Shown one piece after another: positions 23,837-31,669 of a stretch of DNA of 64,000 nt. The notes under the pieces were generated by a model. It was given only the letters and a program-made list of their open reading frames with translations, was not told the origin of the DNA and made no database searches. A program made the position numbers and the translations under genes. Origin of the DNA: Mycolicibacterium mageritense. GTDB lineage: Bacteria > Actinomycetota > Actinomycetes > Mycobacteriales > Mycobacteriaceae. The stretch lies in NCBI RefSeq assembly GCF_010727475.1, contig NZ_AP022567.1, positions 1,178,001 through 1,242,000 of the forward strand, read 5' to 3'. The number at the start of each line of letters is the position of its first letter. Position 1 is the stretch's first letter.

Positions 23837-25552
23837 ATGGCATATCGCATCAGCCGCGCACGCTACGCCGAACTGTACGGTCCCACCACCGGTGACCGGG
23901 TCCGGCTGGCAGACACCGAACTGCTGGCCCGCGTCGAACACGATGCCACGGTTTACGGCGATGAAGCCGTCTTCGGTGGCGGCAAGACCATGCGAGAGGG
24001 CATGGCGGTACACGGCGATGTCACCAATGCCGATGGCGCACTGGATTTCGTCATCACCAATGCGCTCATCATCGACGCGGTGCTGGGTATCCGCAAGGCC
24101 GACATCGGGATTCGCAACGGCCGCATCGCCGGAATCGGCAAGGCGGGCAATCCGCGCACCATGGATGGAGTCGACCCGGAACTCGTCATCGGTGCGGGCA
24201 CCGACATCCGGTCCGGGGAGGGCATGATCGCCACCGCCGGAGCCATCGACGTCCACGTGCATTTCGACAGCGCCGGTCTGGTCGAGGAAGCGATCTCCAG
24301 TGGGATCACCACCATGATCGGCGGCGGCCTGGGCCCCGTCACGGTCGGCATCACGTCATCGGGGCCCACCAACCTGGCTCGGATGCTGCGCGCGGCCGAG
24401 GCGTTCCCGATGAACTTCGGCTTCATCGGCAACGGCAGCGCGTCGAGCACCGCACCGCTGATCGAGCAGGGCCTTGCGGGCGCGATCGGGTACAAGATCC
24501 ACGAGGACTGGGGTGCCACACCGGCCGCCATCCGGGCATCACTGGACGCCGGGGATGAACTCGACCTGCAGGTGCAGATCCACACCGACACCCTCAATGA
24601 GTCCGGGTTCTACGAGGACACCATGGCCGCCATCGGCGGACGCCCCATCCACACCTACCACGCCGAGGGCGCCGGCGGCGGGCACGCGCCCGACATCATG
24701 CGAGTGGTGGGCGAGCCGTACTGTCTCCCGTCCTCGACCAATCCGACGAATCCCTACACGCTCAACACGTTCGACGAACACCTCGACATGGTGATGGTGT
24801 GCCATCACCTCAATCCGCGCATCCCCGAGGACGTCGCGTTCGCCGAATCGCGAATCCGCCGCGAGACCATCGCCGCCGAGGATGTGCTGCACGACATGGG
24901 CGCGATCTCGGCGATGGGATCGGATTCGCAGGGCATGGGCCGGATCGGCGAAACCATCGCGCGGACATGGCAACTGGCGTCGCACATGAAGGTCACCCGC
25001 GGGCCCCTGCCTGAGGATGCCGGCACCGGCGCGGACAATACGCGCATCCTGCGCTACATCGCCAAACTCACCGTCAACCCGGCGAGACTGTTCGGTATCG
25101 ATCACGAGGTCGGTTCGCTGGAGCCGGGCAAGCTCGCCGACATCGTGCTGTGGGAGCCGAAGTTCTTCGGTATCCGGCCCGAGGTGGTGTTCAAGGGCGG
25201 GTTCCCGGCGTGGTCGGTGATGGGTGAGGCCAACGCGTCGCTGATGACGTGCGAACCGCTGAAGTACCGGCCACAGTGGGCCGCCTACGGGCGCACCCCG
25301 GCCGATGTGTCGGTGAACTTCGTGGCCGGCGCCGCGATCGAATCGGGTCTTCGTGTGCAGCTGGGACTGGAGACGCCGCTGGTGGCTTGCCGCGGCGCTC
25401 GGGCATTGACGAAAACCGATCTGCTGCACAACGACTACCTGCCGGACATCATCATCGAACCGGACACGTATCGAGTCCTCATCGACGGAGAACTGTGTCG
25501 CAGCACGCCCATGACCACGGTGCCGCTGGGCCGGCGCTACACCTTGAAATAG
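23837..25552 (+). CDS. ureC: Urease alpha (catalytic) subunit
   Basis: 571-aa nickel amidohydrolase that splits urea to ammonia and carbamate. All metal and catalytic residues are visible: HVHF (two Ni ligands), KIHEDWG with the Lys to be carbamylated and a His ligand, QIHTDTLNESGF, YHAEGAGGGHAPD, the flap VCHHL with catalytic Cys and His, and the Asp of MGSDSQGMGR. The MGSDSQGMGR form differs slightly from the more common SSDSQAMGR but keeps the ligand. It is cytoplasmic and part of the ureAB-C-G-D-E-F operon. Confidence 0.97.
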   Translation: MAYRISRARYAELYGPTTGDRVRLADTELLARVEHDATVYGDEAVFGGGKTMREGMAVHGDVTNADGALDFVITNALIIDAVLGIRKADIGIRNGRIAGIGKAGNPRTMDGVDPELVIGAGTDIRSGEGMIATAGAIDVHVHFDSAGLVEEAISSGITTMIGGGLGPVTVGITSSGPTNLARMLRAAEAFPMNFGFIGNGSASSTAPLIEQGLAGAIGYKIHEDWGATPAAIRASLDAGDELDLQVQIHTDTLNESGFYEDTMAAIGGRPIHTYHAEGAGGGHAPDIMRVVGEPYCLPSSTNPTNPYTLNTFDEHLDMVMVCHHLNPRIPEDVAFAESRIRRETIAAEDVLHDMGAISAMGSDSQGMGRIGETIARTWQLASHMKVTRGPLPEDAGTGADNTRILRYIAKLTVNPARLFGIDHEVGSLEPGKLADIVLWEPKFFGIRPEVVFKGGFPAWSVMGEANASLMTCEPLKYRPQWAAYGRTPADVSVNFVAGAAIESGLRVQLGLETPLVACRGARALTKTDLLHNDYLPDIIIEPDTYRVLIDGELCRSTPMTTVPLGRRYTLK

Positions 25553-25564
25553 CCGGAGGAGCAT

Positions 25565-26182
25565 ATGCGCGACGTCATTCGGATCGGCATCGGCGGACCG
25601 GTCGGTTCCGGGAAGACCCGCCTGGTGGAGATGCTGGTTCCCGAGCTCGCCGCCGCGGGTCTCGGCGTCGCGGTGATCACCAACGATCTGGTCACCGATG
25701 AGGATGCGCGGCGGGTCCGGCGAAGCGGTGTGATCGATCCGCGCCGCGTGCTGGCGGTGGAGACCGGGGCGTGCCCGCACACCGCGATCCGGGAGGATCC
25801 GTCGGCCAATCTGGCCGCCGCGCGGCGGCTGGCCGCCGAATTCGACGATCTGGACCTGATTCTCATCGAATCCGGTGGGGACAACCTGGCCGCCACGTTT
25901 ACCTCAGACCTGGTCGACTACTGGATCTTCGTGATCGACACCGCGGGCGGGGACGACATCCCACGCAAGAAGGGCATCGGGTTGCTGCAGGCGGATCTGT
26001 TGGTGGTCAACAAGATCGACCTGGCCGGCCTGGTCGGCGCCGATCTCGAGGGGATGCGCCGCGACTGCGCGATCGCCCGCCCGGCCAAACCGACCGTGTT
26101 CACCGATCTGCGTTCGGGGCTCGGCCTGCCGGAGCTGACCGCCGAGCTGTTGCGCGGTGCGATGCTCACGGTGAGCCGGTGA
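25565..26182 (+). CDS. ureG: Urease accessory GTPase
   Basis: 205-aa SIMIBI GTPase that drives GTP-dependent nickel insertion into apo-urease with UreD, UreF and UreE. It has the P-loop GGPVGSGKT (10-18), the metal-binding CPH in ETGACPHTAIRED, the switch IESGGDNL and the base-recognition NKID. A GGAGGA site at 25555-25560 precedes the ATG. The end overlaps ureD as GTGA. In M. tuberculosis ureG follows ureF; here it follows ureC directly. Confidence 0.96.
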   Translation: MRDVIRIGIGGPVGSGKTRLVEMLVPELAAAGLGVAVITNDLVTDEDARRVRRSGVIDPRRVLAVETGACPHTAIREDPSANLAAARRLAAEFDDLDLILIESGGDNLAATFTSDLVDYWIFVIDTAGGDDIPRKKGIGLLQADLLVVNKIDLAGLVGADLEGMRRDCAIARPAKPTVFTDLRSGLGLPELTAELLRGAMLTVSR

Positions 26183-26982
26183 TCGCCCCCGGTGAGCTGA
26201 CCGTGCATGTCGGTGTCGACGCCACCGGCCGCACCCGCGTGACGACACTGTGCCAGCGCTACCCACAGCGCGTCACCACCGCACTGCATTCCGACGAGCG
26301 GTATCCGCGGGCGGCGGTGCTGTGTGTGCAGAGCCCCAGCGGAGGAACATTCTCCGACGACAGCCTGTGCACCACCGTCGTCTGCGAACCCGGCTCCCAT
26401 CTGGTGCTCACCACCCAGGCCGCGACCCAGGTGTTCGCCGGCGAGGGCCCGGGGGCGCGGCATCGGCTCCGGTTCACGGTGCATCCCGGAGCGACGCTGG
26501 AGTATCTGCCGAAAACACTTATCCCACAGTCAGGTTCACTGTTCACCCAGACACTCGACGTCGACATCGCCGACGGCGGGTGTTATATCGGGTGGGACGC
26601 CGTCGCGGCGGGGCGCATCGCGCACGGTGAGCGGTTCCGCTACACGGGAGTCGACACCGCGGTCACGGTGCGCGCGCAGGGACGGGTGGTCGCCCGGGAT
26701 CGGCAACGGTTCACCCCGGCCACTGCGCCGCTGCTCGACGGCGACTACGTCGCCACCCAATGGGTGGTCGCACCGGGCCGGCCGCCGGCGATCGATGCGG
26801 TGCGCACGGCGCTCGCCGGACTGCCGGGCATCCGTGGCGGTGCCGGTGAACTCCCCTGTCGATCAGGGCTTCTCAGCCGACTGACCGCTGACTGTGCACC
26901 CGAACTGCGGTATGCCCGCCACACCGTGCACACCGCCGTGCGCGACAGCGTACTGACCACGCCCCTGAGGAGAAGCGCATGA
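26179..26982 (+). CDS. ureD: Urease accessory protein UreD/UreH
   Basis: 267-aa protein of the UreD family, the scaffold that binds apo-urease and UreF/UreG during activation. Family features are the CTTVVCEPGSHLVLTTQAATQVF strand pair, LEYLPKTLIPQSGSLFTQ, and the GERFRYTGVDTAV region. Start GTG 26179 overlaps the ureG stop (GTGA), which fixes translational coupling. The sequence is diverged and shorter in the N-terminal loop than many UreD proteins, but the gene context makes the call firm. Confidence 0.9.
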   Translation: MIAPGELTVHVGVDATGRTRVTTLCQRYPQRVTTALHSDERYPRAAVLCVQSPSGGTFSDDSLCTTVVCEPGSHLVLTTQAATQVFAGEGPGARHRLRFTVHPGATLEYLPKTLIPQSGSLFTQTLDVDIADGGCYIGWDAVAAGRIAHGERFRYTGVDTAVTVRAQGRVVARDRQRFTPATAPLLDGDYVATQWVVAPGRPPAIDAVRTALAGLPGIRGGAGELPCRSGLLSRLTADCAPELRYARHTVHTAVRDSVLTTPLRRSA

Positions 26983-27464
26983 CCATGGACGCCGACACCA
27001 TCCTGGGCGCTGCCACCGATCCGGCGTTCACCGGACGCACGGTCCACCACGTCGACATCGGCTGGGGTGACGCGGGCAAACACCGCCAGTTGGTCACCAC
27101 CGACACCGGGATCGAGGTGCGGATCATGCTGCCGCGCTCGACATTTCTGCACGACGACGCGGTGATCGCCGACGACGGAACCAATGTGGTGGTGGTGCGC
27201 CGTCCCCCCGAGCCGGCGATCCGGATCCGCTTCGCCGACAACACCGCGCGATCACTGCTGCTGCTGGGCCATCTGCTCGGCAATCAGCACGCCCCGATCG
27301 ACATCGACGACGAGTCGGTGACAGTGCCGTTGTTCACCAGCGCGGATGCAGCCCGCCAGATGCTCGCCGAGCTCGGCGTCGTCGGCGAGGTCCGCGACGC
27401 CGCCATGGCCGCCACCGGCTGGTTCCGCACCTCCGCCGATCACCATGCCGGCCACCACCACTGA
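26979..27464 (+). CDS. ureE: Urease nickel metallochaperone
   Basis: 161-aa UreE-like protein that delivers Ni to the UreG-UreD-UreF complex. The central segment ends in LLLLGHLLGNQHAPIDI, where the family has its conserved metal-binding His and GNRH-like motif. The C-terminus DHHAGHHH is a His-rich nickel tail. It overlaps ureD by ATGA and ureF by 20 nt. M. tuberculosis lacks ureE, which again sets this operon apart. Confidence 0.9.
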   Translation: MTMDADTILGAATDPAFTGRTVHHVDIGWGDAGKHRQLVTTDTGIEVRIMLPRSTFLHDDAVIADDGTNVVVVRRPPEPAIRIRFADNTARSLLLLGHLLGNQHAPIDIDDESVTVPLFTSADAARQMLAELGVVGEVRDAAMAATGWFRTSADHHAGHHH

Positions 27465-28143
27465 CCCCGACGTCGCGCTGTCGCTGTGGCTGCAACTGCA
27501 CGACAGCGCCTTTCCGGCCGGACGTCTGGTGCACAGCCACGGTCTGGAGGAGTGGCTGGCAGCCCGCCCCGCCGCGGACGCCGTGGACCTGGAGGCCGCG
27601 GTGTGCGGGTATCTCACCCACGGCTACGCGCCGCTGGATGCCACCGTCACCGCCCATGCGTGGAACGCCGTGGACTGCCCGGGCAGCCTGGCCGAACTGG
27701 ACGAGCTGACCGGCACCTACAAGCTGTTCGGCAACGCCCGGACCGCCTCGACGTCGACCGGCCAGCAGCTCGCGGCCACGGCCCTCGACATCGGCATCGC
27801 CGATGGCCACACCTACCTGGTGGCGGTACGCGATGGCAATGCCGCGGGCCATGCCGCGGTAGTCGACGGCGTGGTGCAGGCACGTCTCGGGGTGCCACAG
27901 CGACTGGCCGTTCTCGGCAGCCTGCGGTCGATGCTGGCGTCCCTGCTCAGCGCCGCCGTTCGGCTGGGCCGGCTGGGGCCGCTGCAGAGCCAACGCATCC
28001 AGTTGCGCAGTACCGAATTGGCCGTCCGACTGGCCCGCGAGGCATGTCTGCGCTCGCTACCCGACCTGTCGGGCACCGCACCCGCACTGGAGATCAGCGG
28101 CATGCGTCACGAGGAGCGGACGTCGAGGCTCTTCGCGACGTGA
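27445..28143 (+). CDS. ureF: Urease accessory protein UreF
   Basis: 232-aa all-helical protein of the UreF family, which joins UreD and UreG in the activation complex. The N-terminal LQLHDSAFPAGRLVHSHGLEEWLA is the UreF signature (the Phe-Pro-x-Gly-x-x-x-HSxGLE pattern). The middle GNARTASTSTGQQL and the C-terminal QSQRIQLRSTELAVRLA are also typical. ATG 27445 lies inside ureE. It is the last gene of the operon and converges on the RidA gene with a 13-bp gap. Confidence 0.92.
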   Translation: MPATTTDPDVALSLWLQLHDSAFPAGRLVHSHGLEEWLAARPAADAVDLEAAVCGYLTHGYAPLDATVTAHAWNAVDCPGSLAELDELTGTYKLFGNARTASTSTGQQLAATALDIGIADGHTYLVAVRDGNAAGHAAVVDGVVQARLGVPQRLAVLGSLRSMLASLLSAAVRLGRLGPLQSQRIQLRSTELAVRLAREACLRSLPDLSGTAPALEISGMRHEERTSRLFAT

Positions 28144-28156
28144 TCCCCGCTGCTGG

Positions 28157-28573
28157 TCAGGCGTCCACGATCGCGGTCACGCGGATCTCGACCCGCATCT
28201 TCGGCGCTCCGAGCGCCGTCACACCGGTTTCGGTCCAGATCGGCGCCCGGTCCCCCAGCCGCTTGCGGAACTGCTCGACGATGGTCGCGTTGTGCGCGCC
28301 GAAGGTCGAGTCCGGTTCCGAGATGACGTGGTAGGTATTCACGTGGACCACGTCGCGCCAGGACGCACCGGCGGTGGCCAGCGTGCGTTCCACGTTGTCG
28401 AAGGCGCGGACGATCTCGTCTTCGAGGGATTCGGGAAAGTTGAGGTCGTCATCCCAGCCGCCCTGGCCGGAGATCTCGACCCTGTTGCCGATCCGCACGG
28501 CCTGGCTGTAGCGGAGCTCCTCCCGAAACATCTCGCCGTAGCCGGGGGTCACGAAGAACTCGACGTCCTGCAT
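28157..28573 (-). CDS. RidA-family protein
   Basis: 138-aa RidA/YjgF-type protein with the typical ELRYSQAVRIGNRVEISGQGGW start and the end ALGAPKMRVEIRVTAIVDA, where the conserved Arg of the imine-binding site lies. RidA proteins hydrolyse reactive enamine/imine intermediates from amino-acid metabolism; this branch may be a diverged member. I start at ATG 28573, which has a GGAAG before it; an ATG two codons earlier is also possible. It is divergent from the MarR regulator, with paired operators between. Confidence 0.85.
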   Translation of the reverse strand: MQDVEFFVTPGYGEMFREELRYSQAVRIGNRVEISGQGGWDDDLNFPESLEDEIVRAFDNVERTLATAGASWRDVVHVNTYHVISEPDSTFGAHNATIVEQFRKRLGDRAPIWTETGVTALGAPKMRVEIRVTAIVDA

Positions 28574-28596
28574 CGTCATCTTCCTATCGTTATAAC

Positions 28597-28640
28597 TTCA
28601 CGGTTGAACTGACGACACACTCAATGACTTCATGCGTGAA
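28597..28640. promoter_or_regulatory. Paired MarR operators
   Basis: Two related palindromes, TTCA-CGGT-TGAA (28597-28608) and TTCA-TGCG-TGAA (28629-28640), lie 20 bp apart between the divergent RidA and MarR genes. A larger 11-bp inverted repeat ATAACTTCACG / CGTGAAGTTAT (28592-28602, 28635-28645) frames them. The right site is just upstream of the MarR -10 box TAAGGT. Confidence 0.75.
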
Positions 28641-28667
28641 GTTATTCCGGTTGGCTAAGGTGCGTCC

Positions 28668-29135
28668 ATGACGCGGGACGAGGAGCCGGAATGGCTCTCG
28701 CAACAGGAAAAGGAGACATGGACGGGCCTGGCGGCCCTGATGCTGTTACTCCCGGGGAAGCTCGATGCGGCCATGCGCCCGGTCGACCTGACCCTGTTCG
28801 AGTACCTGACGCTCAGCCATCTCTCCGAGGCCGCGGAGCATCGGATACGCATGAGCGATTTGGCATTTCTGGCCAACGGCTCACTGTCCCGGCTGTCCAA
28901 CGTCGTCAAGCGCTTCGAACAGCGCGGCTGGGTGACCCGCTCCCCCGATCCCGACGACGGGCGCTACACCATCGCCGAACTCACCGAAGCCGGCTACCGG
29001 TTGGTCGTCGAGGCGGCGCCGATCCACGTTCGCTCGGTGCGCGAGCTGGTGCTGGACCGGCTCACCGTGACCGACCAGAAGACGCTGGCCCGGATCGCCG
29101 GCAAGCTGCGAGTGGTGCACCCCAGCATGGGCTAG
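28668..29135 (+). CDS. MarR-family transcriptional regulator
   Basis: 155-aa winged-helix regulator of the MarR type. The recognition part is LSRLSNVVKRFEQRGWVTRSPDPDDGRYTIAELTEAG, with the DxDGR-type wing, and helices at both ends form the dimer. A -10 box TAAGGT (28656-28661) ends 6 nt before the ATG, so the mRNA is probably leaderless. It most likely represses itself and the divergent RidA gene through the two TTCA-N4-TGAA sites. Confidence 0.9.
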   Translation: MTRDEEPEWLSQQEKETWTGLAALMLLLPGKLDAAMRPVDLTLFEYLTLSHLSEAAEHRIRMSDLAFLANGSLSRLSNVVKRFEQRGWVTRSPDPDDGRYTIAELTEAGYRLVVEAAPIHVRSVRELVLDRLTVTDQKTLARIAGKLRVVHPSMG

Positions 29136-29193
29136 CTCGTCCGCAGAACGTCGCCGACCGGCACGAGCCCGGCACCGCCTACGCTCGTCAGCT

Positions 29194-30363
29194 ATGACCG
29201 TCACAAGGCTGCAGCCTTTCGCCGTCACGGTGTTCGCAGAGATGTCTGCGCTGGCCACCCGCCTCGGCGCGGTCAATCTGGGCCAGGGCTTTCCCGACGA
29301 GGACGGCCCGGCCGCGATGCTGAAAGTCGCGCAGGACGCGATCGCCGCGGGCGTCAACCAGTACCCGCCCGGCCTCGGCATCCCCGAGCTCCGGCAGGCC
29401 GTCGCCACGCAGCGCAAGCGCCACTACGGCATCGACTACGACCCGGACACCGAGGTGCTGGTCACCGTCGGCGCCACCGAGGCGATCGCGGCCGCCCTGA
29501 TCGGCCTCGTCGAACCCGGCTCCGAGGTCATAGTGATCGAGCCGTTCTACGACTCCTACTCCCCCGTGATCGCCATGGCAGGCTGCGTCCGCCGGGCCGT
29601 GCCGTTGGTGGCCGCGGGCGCCGGGTTCGCGATCGACGTCGAGGCGTTGCGACGCGTCGTCACCCCGAAAACCCGGGCGCTGATCCTCAACTCGCCGCAC
29701 AACCCGACCGGAGCGGTGGCGTCGGACGCCGAGCTGCGGGCCATCGCCGCGCTGGCCGTCGAACACAACCTGCTGGTGATCGCAGACGAGGTCTACGAAC
29801 AGCTGGTGTTCGACGGACGCAAGCACCTGCCGGTGGCCGGCTATCCCGGGATGGCCGGGCGCACGGTCACGATCTCGAGCGCGGCCAAGATGTTCAATGC
29901 CACCGGCTGGAAGATCGGCTGGGCGTGCGGTGCACCCGACCTGATCGCCGGCGTGCGGGCCGCCAAGCAGTACCTGACTTATGTCGGCGGCGCACCGTTC
30001 CAGCCCGCGGTGGCCCACGCGCTGGACAACGAGGACGGCTGGGTGGCCGACCTGCGGGCGGCGTTCCAGACCAAGCGGGACCGGCTGGGATCGGCGCTGA
30101 CCGATATCGGGTTCGAGGTCCACGACAGTGCGGGCACCTACTTTCTGTGTGCCGACCCGCGGCCGCTGGGTTACGACGACAGCGCTGCGTTCTGCGCCGA
30201 GCTGCCCCACAAGACGGGGGTAGCGGCAATCCCGATGTCGGCGTTCTGTGACGCCGAGGCGCCCCACGCCGACCTGTGGAACCACATCGTGCGGTTTGCG
30301 TTCTGCAAGCGTGACGACACCCTGGACGAGGCAATCCGGCGACTAAGGGTGCTCAGCGCGTGA
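29194..30363 (+). CDS. dapC: PLP-dependent aminotransferase, DapC-like
   Basis: 389-aa class I/II aminotransferase, the likely counterpart of M. tuberculosis Rv0858c (N-succinyldiaminopimelate aminotransferase, lysine/peptidoglycan pathway). Motifs: VNLGQGFPDEDGP at the start, TVGATEAIAAAL, NSPHNPTG, ADEVYEQLVF and the PLP lysine in SSAAKMFNATGWKIGW. Enzymes of this group also include kynurenine and methionine transaminases, so the substrate is inferred mainly from synteny. A -10 box TACGCT (29180-29185) 8 nt before the ATG suggests a leaderless start. Its stop overlaps the next gene. Confidence 0.85.
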   Translation: MTVTRLQPFAVTVFAEMSALATRLGAVNLGQGFPDEDGPAAMLKVAQDAIAAGVNQYPPGLGIPELRQAVATQRKRHYGIDYDPDTEVLVTVGATEAIAAALIGLVEPGSEVIVIEPFYDSYSPVIAMAGCVRRAVPLVAAGAGFAIDVEALRRVVTPKTRALILNSPHNPTGAVASDAELRAIAALAVEHNLLVIADEVYEQLVFDGRKHLPVAGYPGMAGRTVTISSAAKMFNATGWKIGWACGAPDLIAGVRAAKQYLTYVGGAPFQPAVAHALDNEDGWVADLRAAFQTKRDRLGSALTDIGFEVHDSAGTYFLCADPRPLGYDDSAAFCAELPHKTGVAAIPMSAFCDAEAPHADLWNHIVRFAFCKRDDTLDEAIRRLRVLSA

Positions 30364-31595
30364 TGACACGCAACGATGGGGACATGCCCGCATCCCCGCA
30401 CCGCATCGACCAGGACACCCTGACCCGCGTCGACGCCCTGCTGCACGACGTCGACGCACGACTGGCACGTGAGTTCCCCGGTGATCGCGACGCCGTCCAG
30501 CCGGTACACACCGTGTACGTGAGTGCTGCGGACGCGACGCCGGACACCCCGACACAATGGGGTGCGGCCGCACTCGAACTCCTGGACCGCCAGGCCGAGG
30601 TGTTCGCCGAACTCGGCGACGCCGCCACTTTGACCCTGGTGCGCAATCAGCTGACCGAGGCGCCGATCGCCGATCTGCGGCTCGACTTCGAAGACGGCTA
30701 CGGCCGGCGTCCCGACGACGTCGAGGATGCCGACGCGCTGCGGGCGGGTGAGACGCTGCACGCGCTCAAGCTGGGCAGTGCGGGCATCCGCTTCAAGGGG
30801 CTGACGGTCGCGGACCGGCCGCGCGCGGTCCGCACGCTGGAACTGGTGCTCGACGGCGGCATGCCGGACGGCTTCGTCTTCACGATCCCCAAAATCCGTG
30901 CGGCCGAACAGGTCACCGCGGCCGTGTGGCTGTGCGAGGCGCTGGAATCCGCGCACGGTCTCCCGGAGCGCAGCCTGCGTTTCGAGCTGCAGATCGAGAG
31001 CCCGCAGGCCGTGCTCGGCTCTGACGGCACCGCCACCGTGGCCAGTGCGATCCAGCGCGCCGACGGCCGCTGCACCGCACTGCACTACGGCACCTACGAC
31101 TACAGCGCGGCGTGCGGCATCGCGCCGCAGCACCAATCCCTCGACCATCCGGTGGCCGACCACGCAAAGGCCGTCATGCAGGTCGCCGCGGCGCAGACCG
31201 GGGTGTGGGTGTGCGACGGCTCGACCCAGGTCTCCCCGGTCGGGTCCGATGATCAAGTGGCACAAGCCATCCAGCGACATCACCGGCTGGTGACCCGATC
31301 GCTGGCGCGCGGCTTCTACCAGGGGTGGGACATGCACCCCGGCCACCTGGTGACGCGGTGGCTGGCCACGTTCACGTTCTTCCGGGCCGCGATGGCTGCC
31401 GCGGCACCCCGGTTGCAGGCCTACCTGGACCGCCGGGGCGGCGCCATCGTCGATGAACCCGCGACCGCCGAGGCGCTGGCCGCGGTGGTGCTGCGCGGGC
31501 TGGACTGCGGCGCCTTCACGGCCGACGACGTGACCGCTGTCGCGCCCAGCGCCACGGTCGAGGTGCTGCGGAACCTCAAGAACCGCATCGCATGA
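30363..31595 (+). CDS. HpcH/HpaI aldolase-fold protein (DUF6986-like)
   Basis: 410-aa protein with a PEP/pyruvate-type TIM barrel. Key motifs are LRLDFEDGYG near residue 100 (the acidic metal-binding site), IRFKGLT, FVFTIPKIR and LHYGTYDYSAA. It is likely an aldolase or lyase on a keto acid; the reaction is not known. The ATG at 30363 overlaps the aminotransferase stop; GTG 30360 and ATG 30384 are alternatives. The coupling suggests a common pathway, perhaps amino- or keto-acid turnover. A strong symmetric hairpin follows. Confidence 0.75.
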   Translation: MTRNDGDMPASPHRIDQDTLTRVDALLHDVDARLAREFPGDRDAVQPVHTVYVSAADATPDTPTQWGAAALELLDRQAEVFAELGDAATLTLVRNQLTEAPIADLRLDFEDGYGRRPDDVEDADALRAGETLHALKLGSAGIRFKGLTVADRPRAVRTLELVLDGGMPDGFVFTIPKIRAAEQVTAAVWLCEALESAHGLPERSLRFELQIESPQAVLGSDGTATVASAIQRADGRCTALHYGTYDYSAACGIAPQHQSLDHPVADHAKAVMQVAAAQTGVWVCDGSTQVSPVGSDDQVAQAIQRHHRLVTRSLARGFYQGWDMHPGHLVTRWLATFTFFRAAMAAAAPRLQAYLDRRGGAIVDEPATAEALAAVVLRGLDCGAFTADDVTAVAPSATVEVLRNLKNRIA

Positions 31596-31612
31596 CGCCA
31601 GGTGCGTTGAAA

Positions 31613-31659
31613 CTGCGCTCAGGGCTGTGATTTTCGAGAATTCCCGACCCTGAGCGCAG
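31613..31659. terminator. Bidirectional hairpin terminator
   Basis: Perfect 12-bp arms CTGCGCTCAGGG (31613-31624) and CCCTGAGCGCAG (31648-31659) around a 23-nt loop that is itself near-palindromic (TCGAGAATTCCCGA). It lies between the convergent aldolase-fold gene and the NCS1 permease gene, 18 and 11 bp from their stops. Confidence 0.75.
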
Positions 31660-31669
31660 ACTCATCGCA

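Noticed and set aside
24900..24950. Possible loss of urease active-site residues (MGSDSQGMGR in place of the common SSDSQAMGR)
   Set aside because: The ligand Asp and following Ser-Gln are kept, and all other metal and catalytic residues are present, so activity should be intact.
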